From NCBI GenBank assembly GCA_016887485.1, contig CP069394.1, forward strand, positions 2,108,001 to 2,172,000: a stretch of DNA of 64,000 nucleotides. The letters run 5' to 3'. This DNA is from Chloroflexota bacterium. GTDB lineage: Bacteria; Chloroflexota; Anaerolineae; Anaerolineales; Anaerolineaceae. A program made the translations under genes and the position numbers. The notes beneath the pieces were generated by a model. The model did no database searches, had not been told where the DNA came from, and worked only from the letters and a program-made list of their open reading frames with translations. Every line of letters begins with the position of its first letter. Positions within the stretch are counted from its first letter, which is position 1. This document shows positions 1 through 9,333 of this stretch, in pieces.

Positions 1-1
1 T

Positions 2-238
2 GCTGTGGCCCAGGCCCGTGAGCTGGCCATCCAAAACGCCAAGGAAAAAGCTCAGGAAATCGCTGATGCAGCCGGCGTTGAACTCGGTGAACTGCTGAGC
101 ATCAATGTCTATGGCGGCAACAACTACGTGACCTATTATGATGCCAAGGGCGGTGCCTATGCAGAAAGCTCCGTCCCCGTCTCGGCCGGCACGCTGACCA
201 TCACGATGGAATGCAGCCTGGCTTACGAATTAAAGTAA
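2..238 (+). CDS. SIMPL (DUF541) domain protein, C-terminal part
   Basis: This is the 3' end of a gene whose start lies before the window; the frame is open from base 2. The visible 78 or so residues have an Ala/Lys/Glu-rich helix (AQEIADAAGVELGELLSINV), a glycine/tyrosine-rich loop and a last strand VPVSAGTLTITMECSLAYEL. The same pattern closes the next gene, so the two are tandem paralogues. SIMPL proteins are usually exported or periplasmic and of poorly known function. The two genes are separated by 78 bp containing a strong stem-loop and read in the same direction, probably as one operon. Confidence 0.8.
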   Translation, partial: AVAQARELAIQNAKEKAQEIADAAGVELGELLSINVYGGNNYVTYYDAKGGAYAESSVPVSAGTLTITMECSLAYELK

Positions 239-254
239 GAGTAATAAACATAAT

Positions 255-280
255 TCCGGGAAGGTTTCCGCCTTCCCGGA
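255..280 (+). other. Intergenic stem-loop between the SIMPL paralogues
   Basis: TCCGGGAAGG (255-264) pairs perfectly with CCTTCCCGGA (271-280) around a 6-base loop. No T-run follows, so it is a poor terminator. It may stabilise or process the mRNA, or tune expression of the second SIMPL gene. Confidence 0.5.
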
Positions 281-316
281 TAACCACTAACCGGAAACTG
301 TTAGGAGAAGTACAAA

Positions 317-1048
317 ATGAAGAAAACATTTATCGCGATCTTTACCGTTTTGGCCCTTGCTATTTTGATGACCGGCTGCTCTGGTCTGCAAAACACCACT
401 ATCACCAATGAAGAGATCCGCACGCTCAATGCCAGCGGCACCGGGACGGTCTACATCGTACCTGACATTGCCCGTGTGACCATCGGCGTGAATACTCAGA
501 ACGAAGATGCGGCGACTGCACTCAGCGAAAATACACGAGATGTCAATGCAGTTATGCAGACCCTGACAAACCTCGGGGTTGCTGAAAATGATATTCAAAC
601 CAGCAATTTCTATGTCTATCAGCAGACGAACTATAACTATGCAAACATGGAAATGGACCCTGAAAGCGAACCCCAGACTATCTTTGTGGTTCAGAATACC
701 GTATTCGTTGTGGTACGCGATATCAATTCACTGGGCGAGATCCTCGCTGCCGTTGTTGACCAGGGTGCTAACACAATCAACGGTGTCAGCTTTGATATTG
801 AAGACTCCACCGCAGCATATGCTGAAGCCCAGCAGAAAGCAATTGATGACGCTGCCAGCCAGGCACAGGAAATTGCCGATGCCGCTGGCGTGGAATTAGG
901 CGAAATTACATATATCAATGTCAGTGATGGCTACACCGCCCCCACCGATTCAGTGATGGCCGCATATGGAGGTGGCGGAAGCGTTCCAGTTTCCAGCGGC
1001 ACCCTGACAATTCAAGTCACGGCAAGCATCACCTACACATTCAAGTAG
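317..1048 (+). CDS. SIMPL (DUF541) domain lipoprotein
   Basis: This 243-residue protein has a signal peptide ending in a lipobox (ILMTGC at about residues 16-21), so it is probably a membrane-anchored lipoprotein on the outer face. The mature part fits the SIMPL family: an early strand with GTGTVYIVPDIARVTIGV, a central variable region, and the C-terminal helix plus strand that closely matches the preceding partial gene. The ATG has a good ribosome binding site (AGGAG, 9 bases upstream). The molecular function is not known. It is the second gene of a tandem pair and is followed by an intrinsic terminator. Confidence 0.85.
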   Translation: MKKTFIAIFTVLALAILMTGCSGLQNTTITNEEIRTLNASGTGTVYIVPDIARVTIGVNTQNEDAATALSENTRDVNAVMQTLTNLGVAENDIQTSNFYVYQQTNYNYANMEMDPESEPQTIFVVQNTVFVVVRDINSLGEILAAVVDQGANTINGVSFDIEDSTAAYAEAQQKAIDDAASQAQEIADAAGVELGEITYINVSDGYTAPTDSVMAAYGGGGSVPVSSGTLTIQVTASITYTFK

Positions 1049-1096
1049 AAGGATTAATTTGACTTTTATAGCCTGATTAATCATACCTATCTCCCA

Positions 1097-1137
1097 AACC
1101 CTGCTGGTCTCTTAAAGGCCAGCAGGGTTATTTTATT
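1097..1137 (+). terminator. Intrinsic terminator after the SIMPL genes
   Basis: AACCCTGCTGG (1097-1107) pairs with CCAGCAGGGTT (1119-1129) and is followed by a T-rich tail (TTATTTTATT). It sits 48 bp after the stop codon. Confidence 0.85.
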
Positions 1138-1261
1138 AACATAATTAATCAACAATTTCTAATCGAAATATGACAAATATACGGTATACTGAATTAGTAA
1201 TTTATTTATTTAATTTGCCTCTGGGAAAGCCATTATTTTTTTACGATCAGGAGTAAGCCAG

Positions 1262-2125
1262 ATGCAAATTGTTACTGATAGTGGTTTTGACCTTTCACTA
1301 AAGCAAAAACAAGGGGTAAACCTACATACCTTGCCACTGAAACTCACCTTGGATGGTGTGAGCTATAGAAGCGGTGTTGATATTCAATCGGAAGATTTCT
1401 ACCGGTTGCTTGAAGATACTGACGGCATGCCTATAACCTCCACGCCTTCACCAGGAGAATTTCAGGAGATCTATGAAGAGGTTGCCAAAGACGACCCTGA
1501 GATCCTGTCAATTCACATATCATCCGGGCTAAGCGGCACATTCAATTCAGCTGTAACGGCAGCTAAGGAGGTTGGTGACGCGCATATCACCCATGTGGAT
1601 ACGCGCTCACTGTCCATTGAAATGGGCTGGCAGGTGGAAGCAGCTATCCGCGCTGTTAAAGCCAATTGGCCAATCAAGAAGATCACAGATTTATTGGATA
1701 GCATCCGCGATAAATCCGAAGTGATCTTCACCTTGCCGGATCTTGCCTATCTCATCCACGGTGGCCGGATCAGCCATCTCAAAGGGCTACTGGCCTCTTT
1801 GTTGGGAATCAAACCTCTCATCGGCGTGGACAAAAACGATGGCAAATACTATGACCGTGGCAAGAGCAGGACCTTCAAACGCGCAGTTGAAGCCATCCCA
1901 ACCTATATCGCCAATAAATTTGGTGAGGGAGCTACCCTGCGGTTACAAATCGGACACGCTGGAAACCCGGAAGGTGCCAAGATGCTGCGGGATGCACTCG
2001 AAAAGATGTTCAAATGCGAATGGCTGCCGGAATGTTCCATTTCTCCCGTTCTCGGTGCTCATACCGGTCGGGGGCTGGTCGGTGTAGCGTTTGCCCTGCT
2101 AGAAACCTATCCAGCATTACCCTAA
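1262..2125 (+). CDS. degV: DegV family fatty-acid-binding protein
   Basis: This 287-residue protein has the DegV layout: an N-terminal MQIVTDSGFDLS motif, a TSTPSPGEF segment (residues 60-68), the SSGLSGTFNSA ligand-contact segment and a GRIS motif near residue 167. DegV proteins bind a fatty acid; bacterial homologues hand fatty acids to a FakA kinase, but no fakA is visible here. The start is supported by AGGAG seven bases upstream of the ATG. It is monocistronic and converges on the LCP gene. Confidence 0.9.
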   Translation: MQIVTDSGFDLSLKQKQGVNLHTLPLKLTLDGVSYRSGVDIQSEDFYRLLEDTDGMPITSTPSPGEFQEIYEEVAKDDPEILSIHISSGLSGTFNSAVTAAKEVGDAHITHVDTRSLSIEMGWQVEAAIRAVKANWPIKKITDLLDSIRDKSEVIFTLPDLAYLIHGGRISHLKGLLASLLGIKPLIGVDKNDGKYYDRGKSRTFKRAVEAIPTYIANKFGEGATLRLQIGHAGNPEGAKMLRDALEKMFKCEWLPECSISPVLGAHTGRGLVGVAFALLETYPALP

Positions 2126-2145
2126 TTTTTTCAGGTTAGGCATAG

Positions 2146-2201
2146 AAATCACTCTTTGTGCAATGGCAAATTGAACTACTGCCATTTTACTGGAGTGATT
2201 T
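2146..2201. other. Nested two-stem hairpin downstream of degV
   Basis: An outer stem AAATCACTC (2146-2154) / GAGTGATTT (2193-2201) encloses an inner stem AATGGCA (2162-2168) / TGCCATT (2180-2186). The tail is only TTTTCCC, so it may be a weak terminator of degV or another structured RNA end. Confidence 0.4.
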
Positions 2202-2273
2202 TCCCTAAGAGGCTTCTACATTCTACCCTCCCAGCAGGTAGTTACTGTTTATAGCCAAACCTAGGGAAATTAT

Positions 2274-2304
2274 AAAAAGGCCGCCCCATTTAGGAGCGGC
2301 CTTT
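2274..2304 (-). terminator. Intrinsic terminator of the LCP gene
   Basis: AAAGGCCGC (2276-2284) pairs with GCGGCCTTT (2296-2304). Read on the minus strand the stem is followed by TTTTTATAA, as expected for the end of the minus-strand LCP transcript. Confidence 0.85.
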
Positions 2305-2319
2305 GTTCGCATTCAAACG

Positions 2320-3729
2320 TTATTCCATCGGGTTATTACCCGCCCAGTCATCCCCCAAAACCACAACCAGGTCCACCGTGGCATTCGGGTTATAGGCATA
2401 AGTGATCATATTGGAATTCACACCCATGGTCTGCGAAAGCCACTTAAGGGCATACGGCGTAGCGTTATAGATCGTGATGCTGGAATAGACCGTGTAATCG
2501 GCATTAGTCTCTTCCACCACATTGATCCCCTGGCCACGCATCCATTCTGCCGTTGTGGCAGCCAAACCACCCAAATAGGAGCCGTTCCGGATGGACACCC
2601 GGGCGTTTTCCTCAGCCACCAGCGTGAGCAGGTCGCCTTCGGCAACAGGACCAATCGCGCCACCGGAATCAAAGATCTCATCCCGCAGCAAGCGGATCTT
2701 ATCCGGAATGGGGATCAGAATATCCAAACCCGTCGGGGACTTTCCCAGCGTGATATATTCATTGCTGATAATCACCTGCTGGATGTTATCCCGGTCAATA
2801 TCCATCGCAGACCAGGCCAACTTAATCACCTGGCTCAGGCTCATGTTGGTGTTGATCCCACCGGCAAGGTTTTCGTAAATCTGCGGTGCATTGGCCACCA
2901 AATTGGGCAGCATATCAAATTCCAGGATGCGGTCACGGATCGCCATGATCACTTCCTGTTGACGGGCCGCCCGGTCGAAGTCACCGCCTTCAGTATAGCG
3001 GGTGCGAACATAAGCGAGTGCATAATCACCGGGCAGGGTGATGAGGCCGGGTTCCAGAGTCACCGTATTCCATTGGCCCAGCCTGTCAATCGTAATGGGT
3101 TCCTTGATATCGAGCCGAACGCCCTGGATGTCATCAATGAAATCAATGAATGCCTGGAAATCCACCTGGGCATAATAATCAATGGGGATGCCAAGAAATT
3201 CTTCAACCGTTCGAGCAGCCAAAGCAGCACCGCCGCCAGGCAGGTTATTCAACTCACCAAGGTAGTAGGCCGTGTTGATCTTCTCGTAATCATAGCCAGG
3301 GACACTTACCCAGATATCGCGGGGGATTGAGACAATCGCAGCAGTCTGGTTCAGGGGGTCCATAGTGAAGAGGATCATCGTGTCAGAATGGGGAATCTCT
3401 CCCGCTGACCATTCACGATAGTCCAGGCCCATCACCAAAATGGTCACCCGGCTAACGCCATCCCAGGGTTCCGGGGTGGGCAGTGTAGCGCCCAGCACCT
3501 CAGTGGGCGCCGGGGTGGCATCGGTGAGCTCGTCCCCTTCAGCCGGGTCGTTCCCAATGACAGGGTCGCCCGGAAGGGAAAATGTCTTATTAGAAGAAAC
3601 CAAATCCCGAGTCAGTTTGTAGCCAAAGATTGCACCAGCCACCGACAGTCCCAGTATCAGGATCAGGATGATCCGTGTGGGCCAATCTTTGGGGAAATTA
3701 TTCGCTAACTTGCTAAAAAATTTCTTCAT
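2320..3729 (-). CDS. LytR-CpsA-Psr (LCP) family cell-wall glycopolymer ligase
   Basis: This 469-residue protein has a short cytoplasmic N-terminus, one membrane anchor (about residues 17-40), a Thr/Pro-rich linker and an LCP catalytic domain (about 95-300). The domain carries the family signatures SDTMILFTMDP, SIPRDIWV and DFDRAARQQEVI. A LytR_C domain follows (about 370-460, starting ARVSIRNGSYLGGLA). LCP enzymes transfer lipid-linked glycopolymers to peptidoglycan on the outer face of the membrane. It is followed on the minus strand by its own terminator, and the Trm112-like and VanW genes lie upstream in the same orientation. Confidence 0.92.
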   Translation of the reverse strand: MKKFFSKLANNFPKDWPTRIILILILGLSVAGAIFGYKLTRDLVSSNKTFSLPGDPVIGNDPAEGDELTDATPAPTEVLGATLPTPEPWDGVSRVTILVMGLDYREWSAGEIPHSDTMILFTMDPLNQTAAIVSIPRDIWVSVPGYDYEKINTAYYLGELNNLPGGGAALAARTVEEFLGIPIDYYAQVDFQAFIDFIDDIQGVRLDIKEPITIDRLGQWNTVTLEPGLITLPGDYALAYVRTRYTEGGDFDRAARQQEVIMAIRDRILEFDMLPNLVANAPQIYENLAGGINTNMSLSQVIKLAWSAMDIDRDNIQQVIISNEYITLGKSPTGLDILIPIPDKIRLLRDEIFDSGGAIGPVAEGDLLTLVAEENARVSIRNGSYLGGLAATTAEWMRGQGINVVEETNADYTVYSSITIYNATPYALKWLSQTMGVNSNMITYAYNPNATVDLVVVLGDDWAGNNPME

Positions 3730-3816
3730 CGCTATTCAACAATGAACCGGAAAGGCCCCAGCGCGATGCGCGCAAAAAGCACAATCCGGATTCATATTAT
3801 CCTTTTCGTGGGAATA

Positions 3817-4038
3817 TTAATCCATCGGCGGGGGCGGAACCGGCAAGTCTTCCTTGGCGGTTTTCATCCATTTGTCGCCTTCGTCGATCAGCATCACCGG
3901 AATATCATCCACAATGGGATATTTCCGGCCGCAATCCTGGCAGATCAACCAGCTCTCCCGATAATACTCGAGCAAGCCTTCCTTTTCCTGAACACAGTTC
4001 GGGCATCGAAGCATATCAAGTAAATCTTTGCTGACCAT
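3817..4038 (-). CDS. Trm112-like zinc-ribbon protein
   Basis: This is a 73-residue protein starting at the ATG preceded by GGAGG four bases upstream. Two CXXC knuckles (C12/C15 and C33/C36) and the core RKYPIVDDIPVML are typical of the YcaR/Trm112 family of small zinc-binding proteins, often partners of methyltransferases. The C-terminal tail is proline-rich. It lies between the LCP and VanW genes on the same strand, though no direct partner is evident. Confidence 0.88.
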   Translation of the reverse strand: MVSKDLLDMLRCPNCVQEKEGLLEYYRESWLICQDCGRKYPIVDDIPVMLIDEGDKWMKTAKEDLPVPPPPMD

Positions 4039-4152
4039 CAAACCTCCAGAGCTTACCCGTCATCTGATCGGGGGTAAATTTCATTCATCAACTGATATTT
4101 CATACCCCTGAATCCACAGGGGGTCAAGCGCGTTTATTGTACCATAGCAGAT

Positions 4153-6003
4153 CTAATGGATAAGGTCCTCGGGATTCTTGGTGCCGGGGCCATACTCCCA
4201 AATCTCCTGCCAGGCCTGGAAATGGGTACGGAAAGTATCAGTGAAATAGACTTCGCCATCCATGAACACCGTGCGGGCAATCGTCACATCGCCGCCATCC
4301 ACGCCATAGTCCACTTTCCTGACCTCGTCTTTTGCCAGCTCATCGTTTTCGCGGAAGATCGGGTCCGGTGCCGGAACGACATTGACCAGGCCGGTGGTAT
4401 CCCAGTCCACGGTGCGCCCATCCTTGGTGGAATAGAATTTCCAGACCAACGATTGACTCCCCCGATAGACATAAGTCTCCATCAACAGCCAATAGGGCGT
4501 GTCATTGGTGAATTTCATATCTACAATCGGGACATAGACCGTGGCGTCCAGGCCAATGTAATTGGGGTTCTTGATCCCGTTCTCATCATACTCATAGTAA
4601 CCCACCCGGTAAGCATGGGCATGGCGCTCATTGATCGGTAAGCCGGCGAAGAATGCGGCCCGGAAAAGCGTCGAACTCACCTGGCAGACACCGCCGCCCA
4701 CGCCCTGAATGGTCTCATCGCCATAGATAATCAGGGCCTCAGCATAGCCATTCTCCAGGCTGATATCTCCCAGAGCGTCCACCATAGAGAAGGTCTCACC
4801 GGGCGCAATCAGCAGGCCATAGAACTGGGCGGCGGCGGTTTCAATGTTTTGAACCCGGGCCGCATCGGAGCCATAGAAGAATGATGTCTCTTTTTGGACC
4901 AGTTCAGTGATCCCCAGCTCTTCACCGGTCATCTCATCCGTAACAGCCGGCTCGAGGGTATTAAATTGCAGCGCAATGGTATGGTCGCCTGCCTTTAGGC
5001 CGGCATTGATCGCTTCAATGGAAGCGTCCACGTTCAAGTCTCGGCCAATCACCGCCGATTCAACCACTTCCAGTTCAAAAGTATCATCGTTGAACATAAA
5101 GCGGGTATTCTCCGGGTCCCGATGCAGATCAGGGGCGAAGCTGGAAAGGTAAATGTCAAAAACATCCGGATTGATGCTGATCTCAAATTCGCGTGTACCG
5201 GCATCGCCATCTTCCACCTGCTTGATCATCAGCATACCGGCCAGGTCTTCCGGGGGCAGGGTCCAGGATTCTTCGCCACCCGATGCGGTTAACACCAGGG
5301 GGGCACTCAGCATCTCACGGGCTATTTCACCCTGCGCGCTGGCGTCAAGGATCAACGGCTCCTCCTCAGTCACAACCAAAGGCACAACCGAATCCTGCAA
5401 AGTGGACAGCACCGTTTCAAGCAGTTGGAGGGATTGGTCGATCTCGACCTGCCGCCCAATCTGACCGTCCTGGATTTTGACATCGGTATTTTCCAATGCC
5501 AGACCTGCTTCGATCATCGGGGCATCAATATCTGCTGCCAGCTCTTTTAGATAAAGCTGGGCAATCCGTTCATCATAATAGACCACAGGGGCCAGCTGCA
5601 CGCCCTTGAACCAGGCCTTGCCCTGATCAATCAGGTCACGGACCAGCCAATGGTCTCGGCCCACACCCAAAGCAGCCTGGGCGGTGGCTGATGGATCTAC
5701 CAGGAAACCCAGGTCAATGGGCCGCAGGGTCCAGACCTGATCCTGATAAGTTAATTGAATTTGTCCTTCATAGGTATAGGGTAAATCGTCAACCAGGGCT
5801 TGATAAGCCTCAGCTTCCTTGAGGCCGGAAAGATCAATCCCCGCTACTGTCACACCTGGGAAGATTCGGTCCGCATAAACCACCTGATAGCCCACCAACG
5901 CGATCAAAGCCAATCCCCCAAAGAGGACCAGGCTGGCGAGAATGGCCAGGGCCAGTTTTACGATTACCGGTAAATCGGCTTTTTCAGTCATTTTATTGTT
6001 CAT
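4153..6003 (-). CDS. VanW family protein with peptidoglycan-binding-4 domains
   Basis: This 616-residue protein has a transmembrane anchor at about 16-42 and then two tandem domains of the type found before VanW regions (an FPGVTVAGIDLSGLKEAEAYQAL motif near residue 48, and a second copy ending near 330). The VanW domain follows, with the diagnostic GGGVCQVSSTLFRAAF and INERHAHAYRVGYY near residues 437-475. VanW proteins are linked to envelope biology and glycopeptide-resistance clusters, but their reaction is unknown. A TATAAT lies just upstream of the first ATG. A second in-frame ATG 12 bases later (5991) has a better spaced AAGGA, so the start is uncertain by four residues. Confidence 0.9.
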   Translation of the reverse strand: MNNKMTEKADLPVIVKLALAILASLVLFGGLALIALVGYQVVYADRIFPGVTVAGIDLSGLKEAEAYQALVDDLPYTYEGQIQLTYQDQVWTLRPIDLGFLVDPSATAQAALGVGRDHWLVRDLIDQGKAWFKGVQLAPVVYYDERIAQLYLKELAADIDAPMIEAGLALENTDVKIQDGQIGRQVEIDQSLQLLETVLSTLQDSVVPLVVTEEEPLILDASAQGEIAREMLSAPLVLTASGGEESWTLPPEDLAGMLMIKQVEDGDAGTREFEISINPDVFDIYLSSFAPDLHRDPENTRFMFNDDTFELEVVESAVIGRDLNVDASIEAINAGLKAGDHTIALQFNTLEPAVTDEMTGEELGITELVQKETSFFYGSDAARVQNIETAAAQFYGLLIAPGETFSMVDALGDISLENGYAEALIIYGDETIQGVGGGVCQVSSTLFRAAFFAGLPINERHAHAYRVGYYEYDENGIKNPNYIGLDATVYVPIVDMKFTNDTPYWLLMETYVYRGSQSLVWKFYSTKDGRTVDWDTTGLVNVVPAPDPIFRENDELAKDEVRKVDYGVDGGDVTIARTVFMDGEVYFTDTFRTHFQAWQEIWEYGPGTKNPEDLIH

Positions 6004-6116
6004 CCTTGAACCAGATTATACTCCAGGGCCCAATAAAGGCGAAAGTGGACGGATTCCGTCTGAATCGCCTCCACCATTAGACGAACCACTAAATGTAAAT
6101 GTTCCAACGAAGCGCA

Positions 6117-6143
6117 TTGACACATACAATTTCCATATATAAT
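6117..6143 (+). promoter_or_regulatory. Probable promoter of the SLC13 permease gene
   Basis: A consensus TTGACA (6117-6122) and TATAAT (6138-6143) are separated by a slightly short 15 bp spacer. The gene starts 36 bp further on. Confidence 0.5.
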
Positions 6144-6179
6144 TGAAAATACGTACTCATCACACAGAATGGCATAGGC

Positions 6180-7949
6180 ATGACCCTTCAGATCGCCCTG
6201 CTAATCTTCATCATCATCGCAACGCTAATACTTTTCTCAATTGAGACGATCCCGGCCGATGTTGTCGCCCTGGCCGCTATGTTAGCCCTGGTCCTCCTCG
6301 GAATTCTCACACCTGAGCAGGCCTTCCAGGGCTTCGGCAGTGATACCGCCATCATGATCCTGGGCCTCCTGATCCTGACGGCTGCACTGGTGCGCACAGG
6401 GGTGGTGCAGCTGATGGCCCGCAGGATCCTGCGCTCAGTGGGTGAAAGCAAGAACCGGCTCTATTGGCTGATGATGTCCACTGCCGGCGTGATGAGCGCC
6501 TTTATTTCCAACACGGCTACGGCTGCATTTTTCGTGCCGATGACCATTGGCCTTTCCCGCCGCCTCAGAATCCATCCCTCAAAACTGTTGATGCCCCTGG
6601 CCTTCGCAACCATTCTGGCCAGCTCCGTCACCCTGGTCGGCACCTCCACCAACGTGGTGGTCAGCGGTCTACTGACCCAATATGGCATGGAACCCCTGGG
6701 CATGTTCGAATTGACCCCCGTCGGCTTGCCAATCCTGGTCGTTGGCCTGGCCTATATGTTCTTCATTGGACGTCACCTGATCCCAGTGCGCGACGCAGAA
6801 GAAACAGACATCAAAAAAGAAATTCTCCCATACTGTTCAGAATTTGAAGTGACCGAAGACTCGCCCTGGTTGGGTAAAACCCTGGACGAAGTCGCTTTGG
6901 GCAAGGAATACGACCTGACCGTCCTGCGGATCGTTACTTCCAGCGGACAGACTGTTGAGCCTCGTGCCTCCAGTGTTCTGTCTTCTGGGGATAAATTGTT
7001 GGTTGAAGGCCAACGGGACAATCTCCTTGCGCTAAAAGATCAGAACGTGGTGACTTTTACCGGCGAATTCCCGGATCAGGATTTGAGCAATGTCCTTCCT
7101 ATGGCGGAAGTGATCCTCCTGCCTGGCTCCCCTCTTGTGGGTCGAACTCTCTGGGGCGTCAATTTTAGAGACCGCTATGGCATGCAGGTCGTGGGGATCA
7201 ACCGCAAAGGGGCTACCATCCACCGCCGCATCAGCCGTACCCGCCTGCAGGTGGGCGACCAACTCCTGCTGCAAGGGGATCAGGAGACGCTGAACGGCTT
7301 GAGCAAAAACAACAACTTCCGGGTGGTCTCCGCCAAGCTGGATTTGATGCCGGAGACGGAAAAGGCCCCTGCAGCCCTGTTCATTTTTGCAGGCGTGGTG
7401 CTGCTGGTTTCCTTCAATGTACTTTCACTGCCCGTTGCAGTCATGCTGGGGGCTTTGGTCGCCTTCATCACCCGTTGTATCACCCCCACAGAAGCCTACC
7501 GGCGGGTCAACTGGAATATCTGGCTGCTGATCGCCTCCATGCTGGCCTTGGGACAGGCAATGGAAATCTCAGGATTGGCCCACCTGATTGCTGAGCAGAT
7601 TGTCTCCCTCGTGGGGGCAACGCATCCGGTCCTGCTGCTGGCCGCTTTCTTCTTCCTCTCCCTGCTGCTGACCCAACCCATGTCTAACCAGGCGGCTGCG
7701 GTAGTGGTGATCCCAATCGCTATTCAAACCGCCTCCCAGTTGGGATTGAATCCGCGGTCTTTTGCCGTGATGATCGCCGTTGGCGCCAGCTGCTCCTTCA
7801 TCACCCCGCTGGAGCCTGCCTGTCTAATGGTCTATGGCCCTGGGAATTATCGCTTCTTTGACTTCTTCAAAGTAGGGTCCTTGTTGACCCTGCTGGTCTT
7901 TGCCATCGCCATCGTGATGGTCCCCTGGCTTTGGCCGCTGATTCCATAA
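6180..7949 (+). CDS. SLC13/DASS-type permease with two RCK-C domains
   Basis: This 589-residue protein has about ten membrane segments split by a soluble middle part. The N-terminal half (1-205) and C-terminal half (400-589) carry the membrane helices, including SNTATAAFFVPMTIGLSRRL, VGTSTNVVVSGLL and SNQAAAVVVIPIAI, which resemble the SNT-type sodium/carboxylate motifs of the family. The middle (about 215-390) contains two TrkA-C/RCK-C domains, recognised by SPWLGKTLDEVALGKEYDL and SPLVGRTLWGVNFRDRYGM. The likely role is Na+-coupled transport of an anion such as a dicarboxylate or sulfate; the substrate cannot be read from sequence. Confidence 0.88.
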   Translation: MTLQIALLIFIIIATLILFSIETIPADVVALAAMLALVLLGILTPEQAFQGFGSDTAIMILGLLILTAALVRTGVVQLMARRILRSVGESKNRLYWLMMSTAGVMSAFISNTATAAFFVPMTIGLSRRLRIHPSKLLMPLAFATILASSVTLVGTSTNVVVSGLLTQYGMEPLGMFELTPVGLPILVVGLAYMFFIGRHLIPVRDAEETDIKKEILPYCSEFEVTEDSPWLGKTLDEVALGKEYDLTVLRIVTSSGQTVEPRASSVLSSGDKLLVEGQRDNLLALKDQNVVTFTGEFPDQDLSNVLPMAEVILLPGSPLVGRTLWGVNFRDRYGMQVVGINRKGATIHRRISRTRLQVGDQLLLQGDQETLNGLSKNNNFRVVSAKLDLMPETEKAPAALFIFAGVVLLVSFNVLSLPVAVMLGALVAFITRCITPTEAYRRVNWNIWLLIASMLALGQAMEISGLAHLIAEQIVSLVGATHPVLLLAAFFFLSLLLTQPMSNQAAAVVVIPIAIQTASQLGLNPRSFAVMIAVGASCSFITPLEPACLMVYGPGNYRFFDFFKVGSLLTLLVFAIAIVMVPWLWPLIP

Positions 7950-8133
7950 GTCGCTCCCCACTTCTGCCCCAACCTCATCGGAATTTACCTCAATATCTAA
8001 ACCCTTCCAGGGTATTATCTCCTTGTAGAGACAGACAAGTATAATGACAGCATAATTTTATGCGGTAAAGGGGCTCTCAAGCCCTCCTAAAGCACCTCTC
8101 AGTATCACCTCCCAATTCAAAAAGGCTCAAACA

Positions 8134-9330
8134 ATGAAGAGTCGAAAGAAAATCCTATTCATTATCGCAGGGCTGGCCCTTTTGGTCTTGCTTCTGGTGC
8201 TTGTCCTGAGCCAGACTGACTTCCTCTCCAATCTCCTGGGTCAAACGACTGCCGGAACCAGCCAGGAGGATTCTTCCGGCACAGTTCTGGTTGATACTAC
8301 AACACCACCGGTCACGGAATGCACACCCACCACGGCCATAGTAATCGATCCACCTCAGATCGATTATGCCTGCGCCTTCAATCCAGATGTGGAGGCCCTT
8401 CAGGCTGAATTTGATTCCGAGAGCTGGCTCAACTGGATTAAACTCCTTTCCGGAGCCAAACCGGTGGAAATGAACGGTGAAACTTACACCATCAAGACCC
8501 GCTATACGGAAAGCCTCTTCAACGGTGACCCGGATGCCCGGGCCTTTGAATTTGTACATGACCAATTAGTGCTCTGGGGATATGAAGATCAGGTGACCTT
8601 GTTTGCGGAAACGTACATGCCGATTGATTATGAAACGGAAACACCCTGGCAGAACCTGGTCGCTGTCATCCCGGGTACTGATCCGGACCTGGCGGGGCAG
8701 GAAATCCTGCTGACCGCCCATCTGGACAGTATCAACAGCGTTGTGCCAGATGGAACAGCCCCCGGCGCCGATGACAACGCAACCGGCATCGCCACGTTAA
8801 TGGAGGCCGCTCGGATCTTCAAAGACCAACCCTTCAAGCGCACGATCAAGATCATCTTCTTCAGCGGTGAAGAGCGCGGCCTGCACGGCAGCCTGGCCTA
8901 TACCGCCATGCACGCGGATGAAATGGCGGATATTGTCGGCGTCCTCAACCTGGATATGTTCGGCTATGATGCCGACAATGACCGCTGCTTCGAGCTGCAT
9001 GTCGGTGGACTGAAAGAATCCAAGCTGTTGGGGAACTGCGTGACGGATCTCATTGACGCCTATGACCTTAACCTGAGCTATGACTACCTGGTTCAGAGTG
9101 CTCTGAGCGCTTCGGATCATTCCTCGTTTTGGCGTGCGGATGTTGGGGCGATCCTTGTACTCGAGAATTTTCTCACCCAAGATGAAAAGCTGGGCTGCGG
9201 CGAACTCGACAAGAATCCCAACTATCACACCTCCGGGGATCTGGTCTCTGAGATCAATGTGGATACCGCCTTCGATATCGCCCAGGCAGCGCTCCTGACC
9301 ATCGCCACCATCGCCGAACCGGTACGATAG
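8134..9330 (+). CDS. M28 family metallopeptidase, membrane-anchored
   Basis: This 398-residue protein has an N-terminal signal anchor (residues 8-27) and a Ser/Thr-rich linker, so the catalytic domain is probably outside the cell. All expected M28 elements are present: AHLDS (first His ligand), GADDNATG (bridging Asp), SGEERG (catalytic Glu and Glu ligand), NLDMFGYD (Asp ligand) and SDHSSFW (second His). The family consists of di-zinc aminopeptidases and related exopeptidases. The next gene starts four bases after the stop and is a paralogue, so they form a tandem-duplicated operon. Confidence 0.9.
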   Translation: MKSRKKILFIIAGLALLVLLLVLVLSQTDFLSNLLGQTTAGTSQEDSSGTVLVDTTTPPVTECTPTTAIVIDPPQIDYACAFNPDVEALQAEFDSESWLNWIKLLSGAKPVEMNGETYTIKTRYTESLFNGDPDARAFEFVHDQLVLWGYEDQVTLFAETYMPIDYETETPWQNLVAVIPGTDPDLAGQEILLTAHLDSINSVVPDGTAPGADDNATGIATLMEAARIFKDQPFKRTIKIIFFSGEERGLHGSLAYTAMHADEMADIVGVLNLDMFGYDADNDRCFELHVGGLKESKLLGNCVTDLIDAYDLNLSYDYLVQSALSASDHSSFWRADVGAILVLENFLTQDEKLGCGELDKNPNYHTSGDLVSEINVDTAFDIAQAALLTIATIAEPVR

Positions 9331-9333
9331 GGC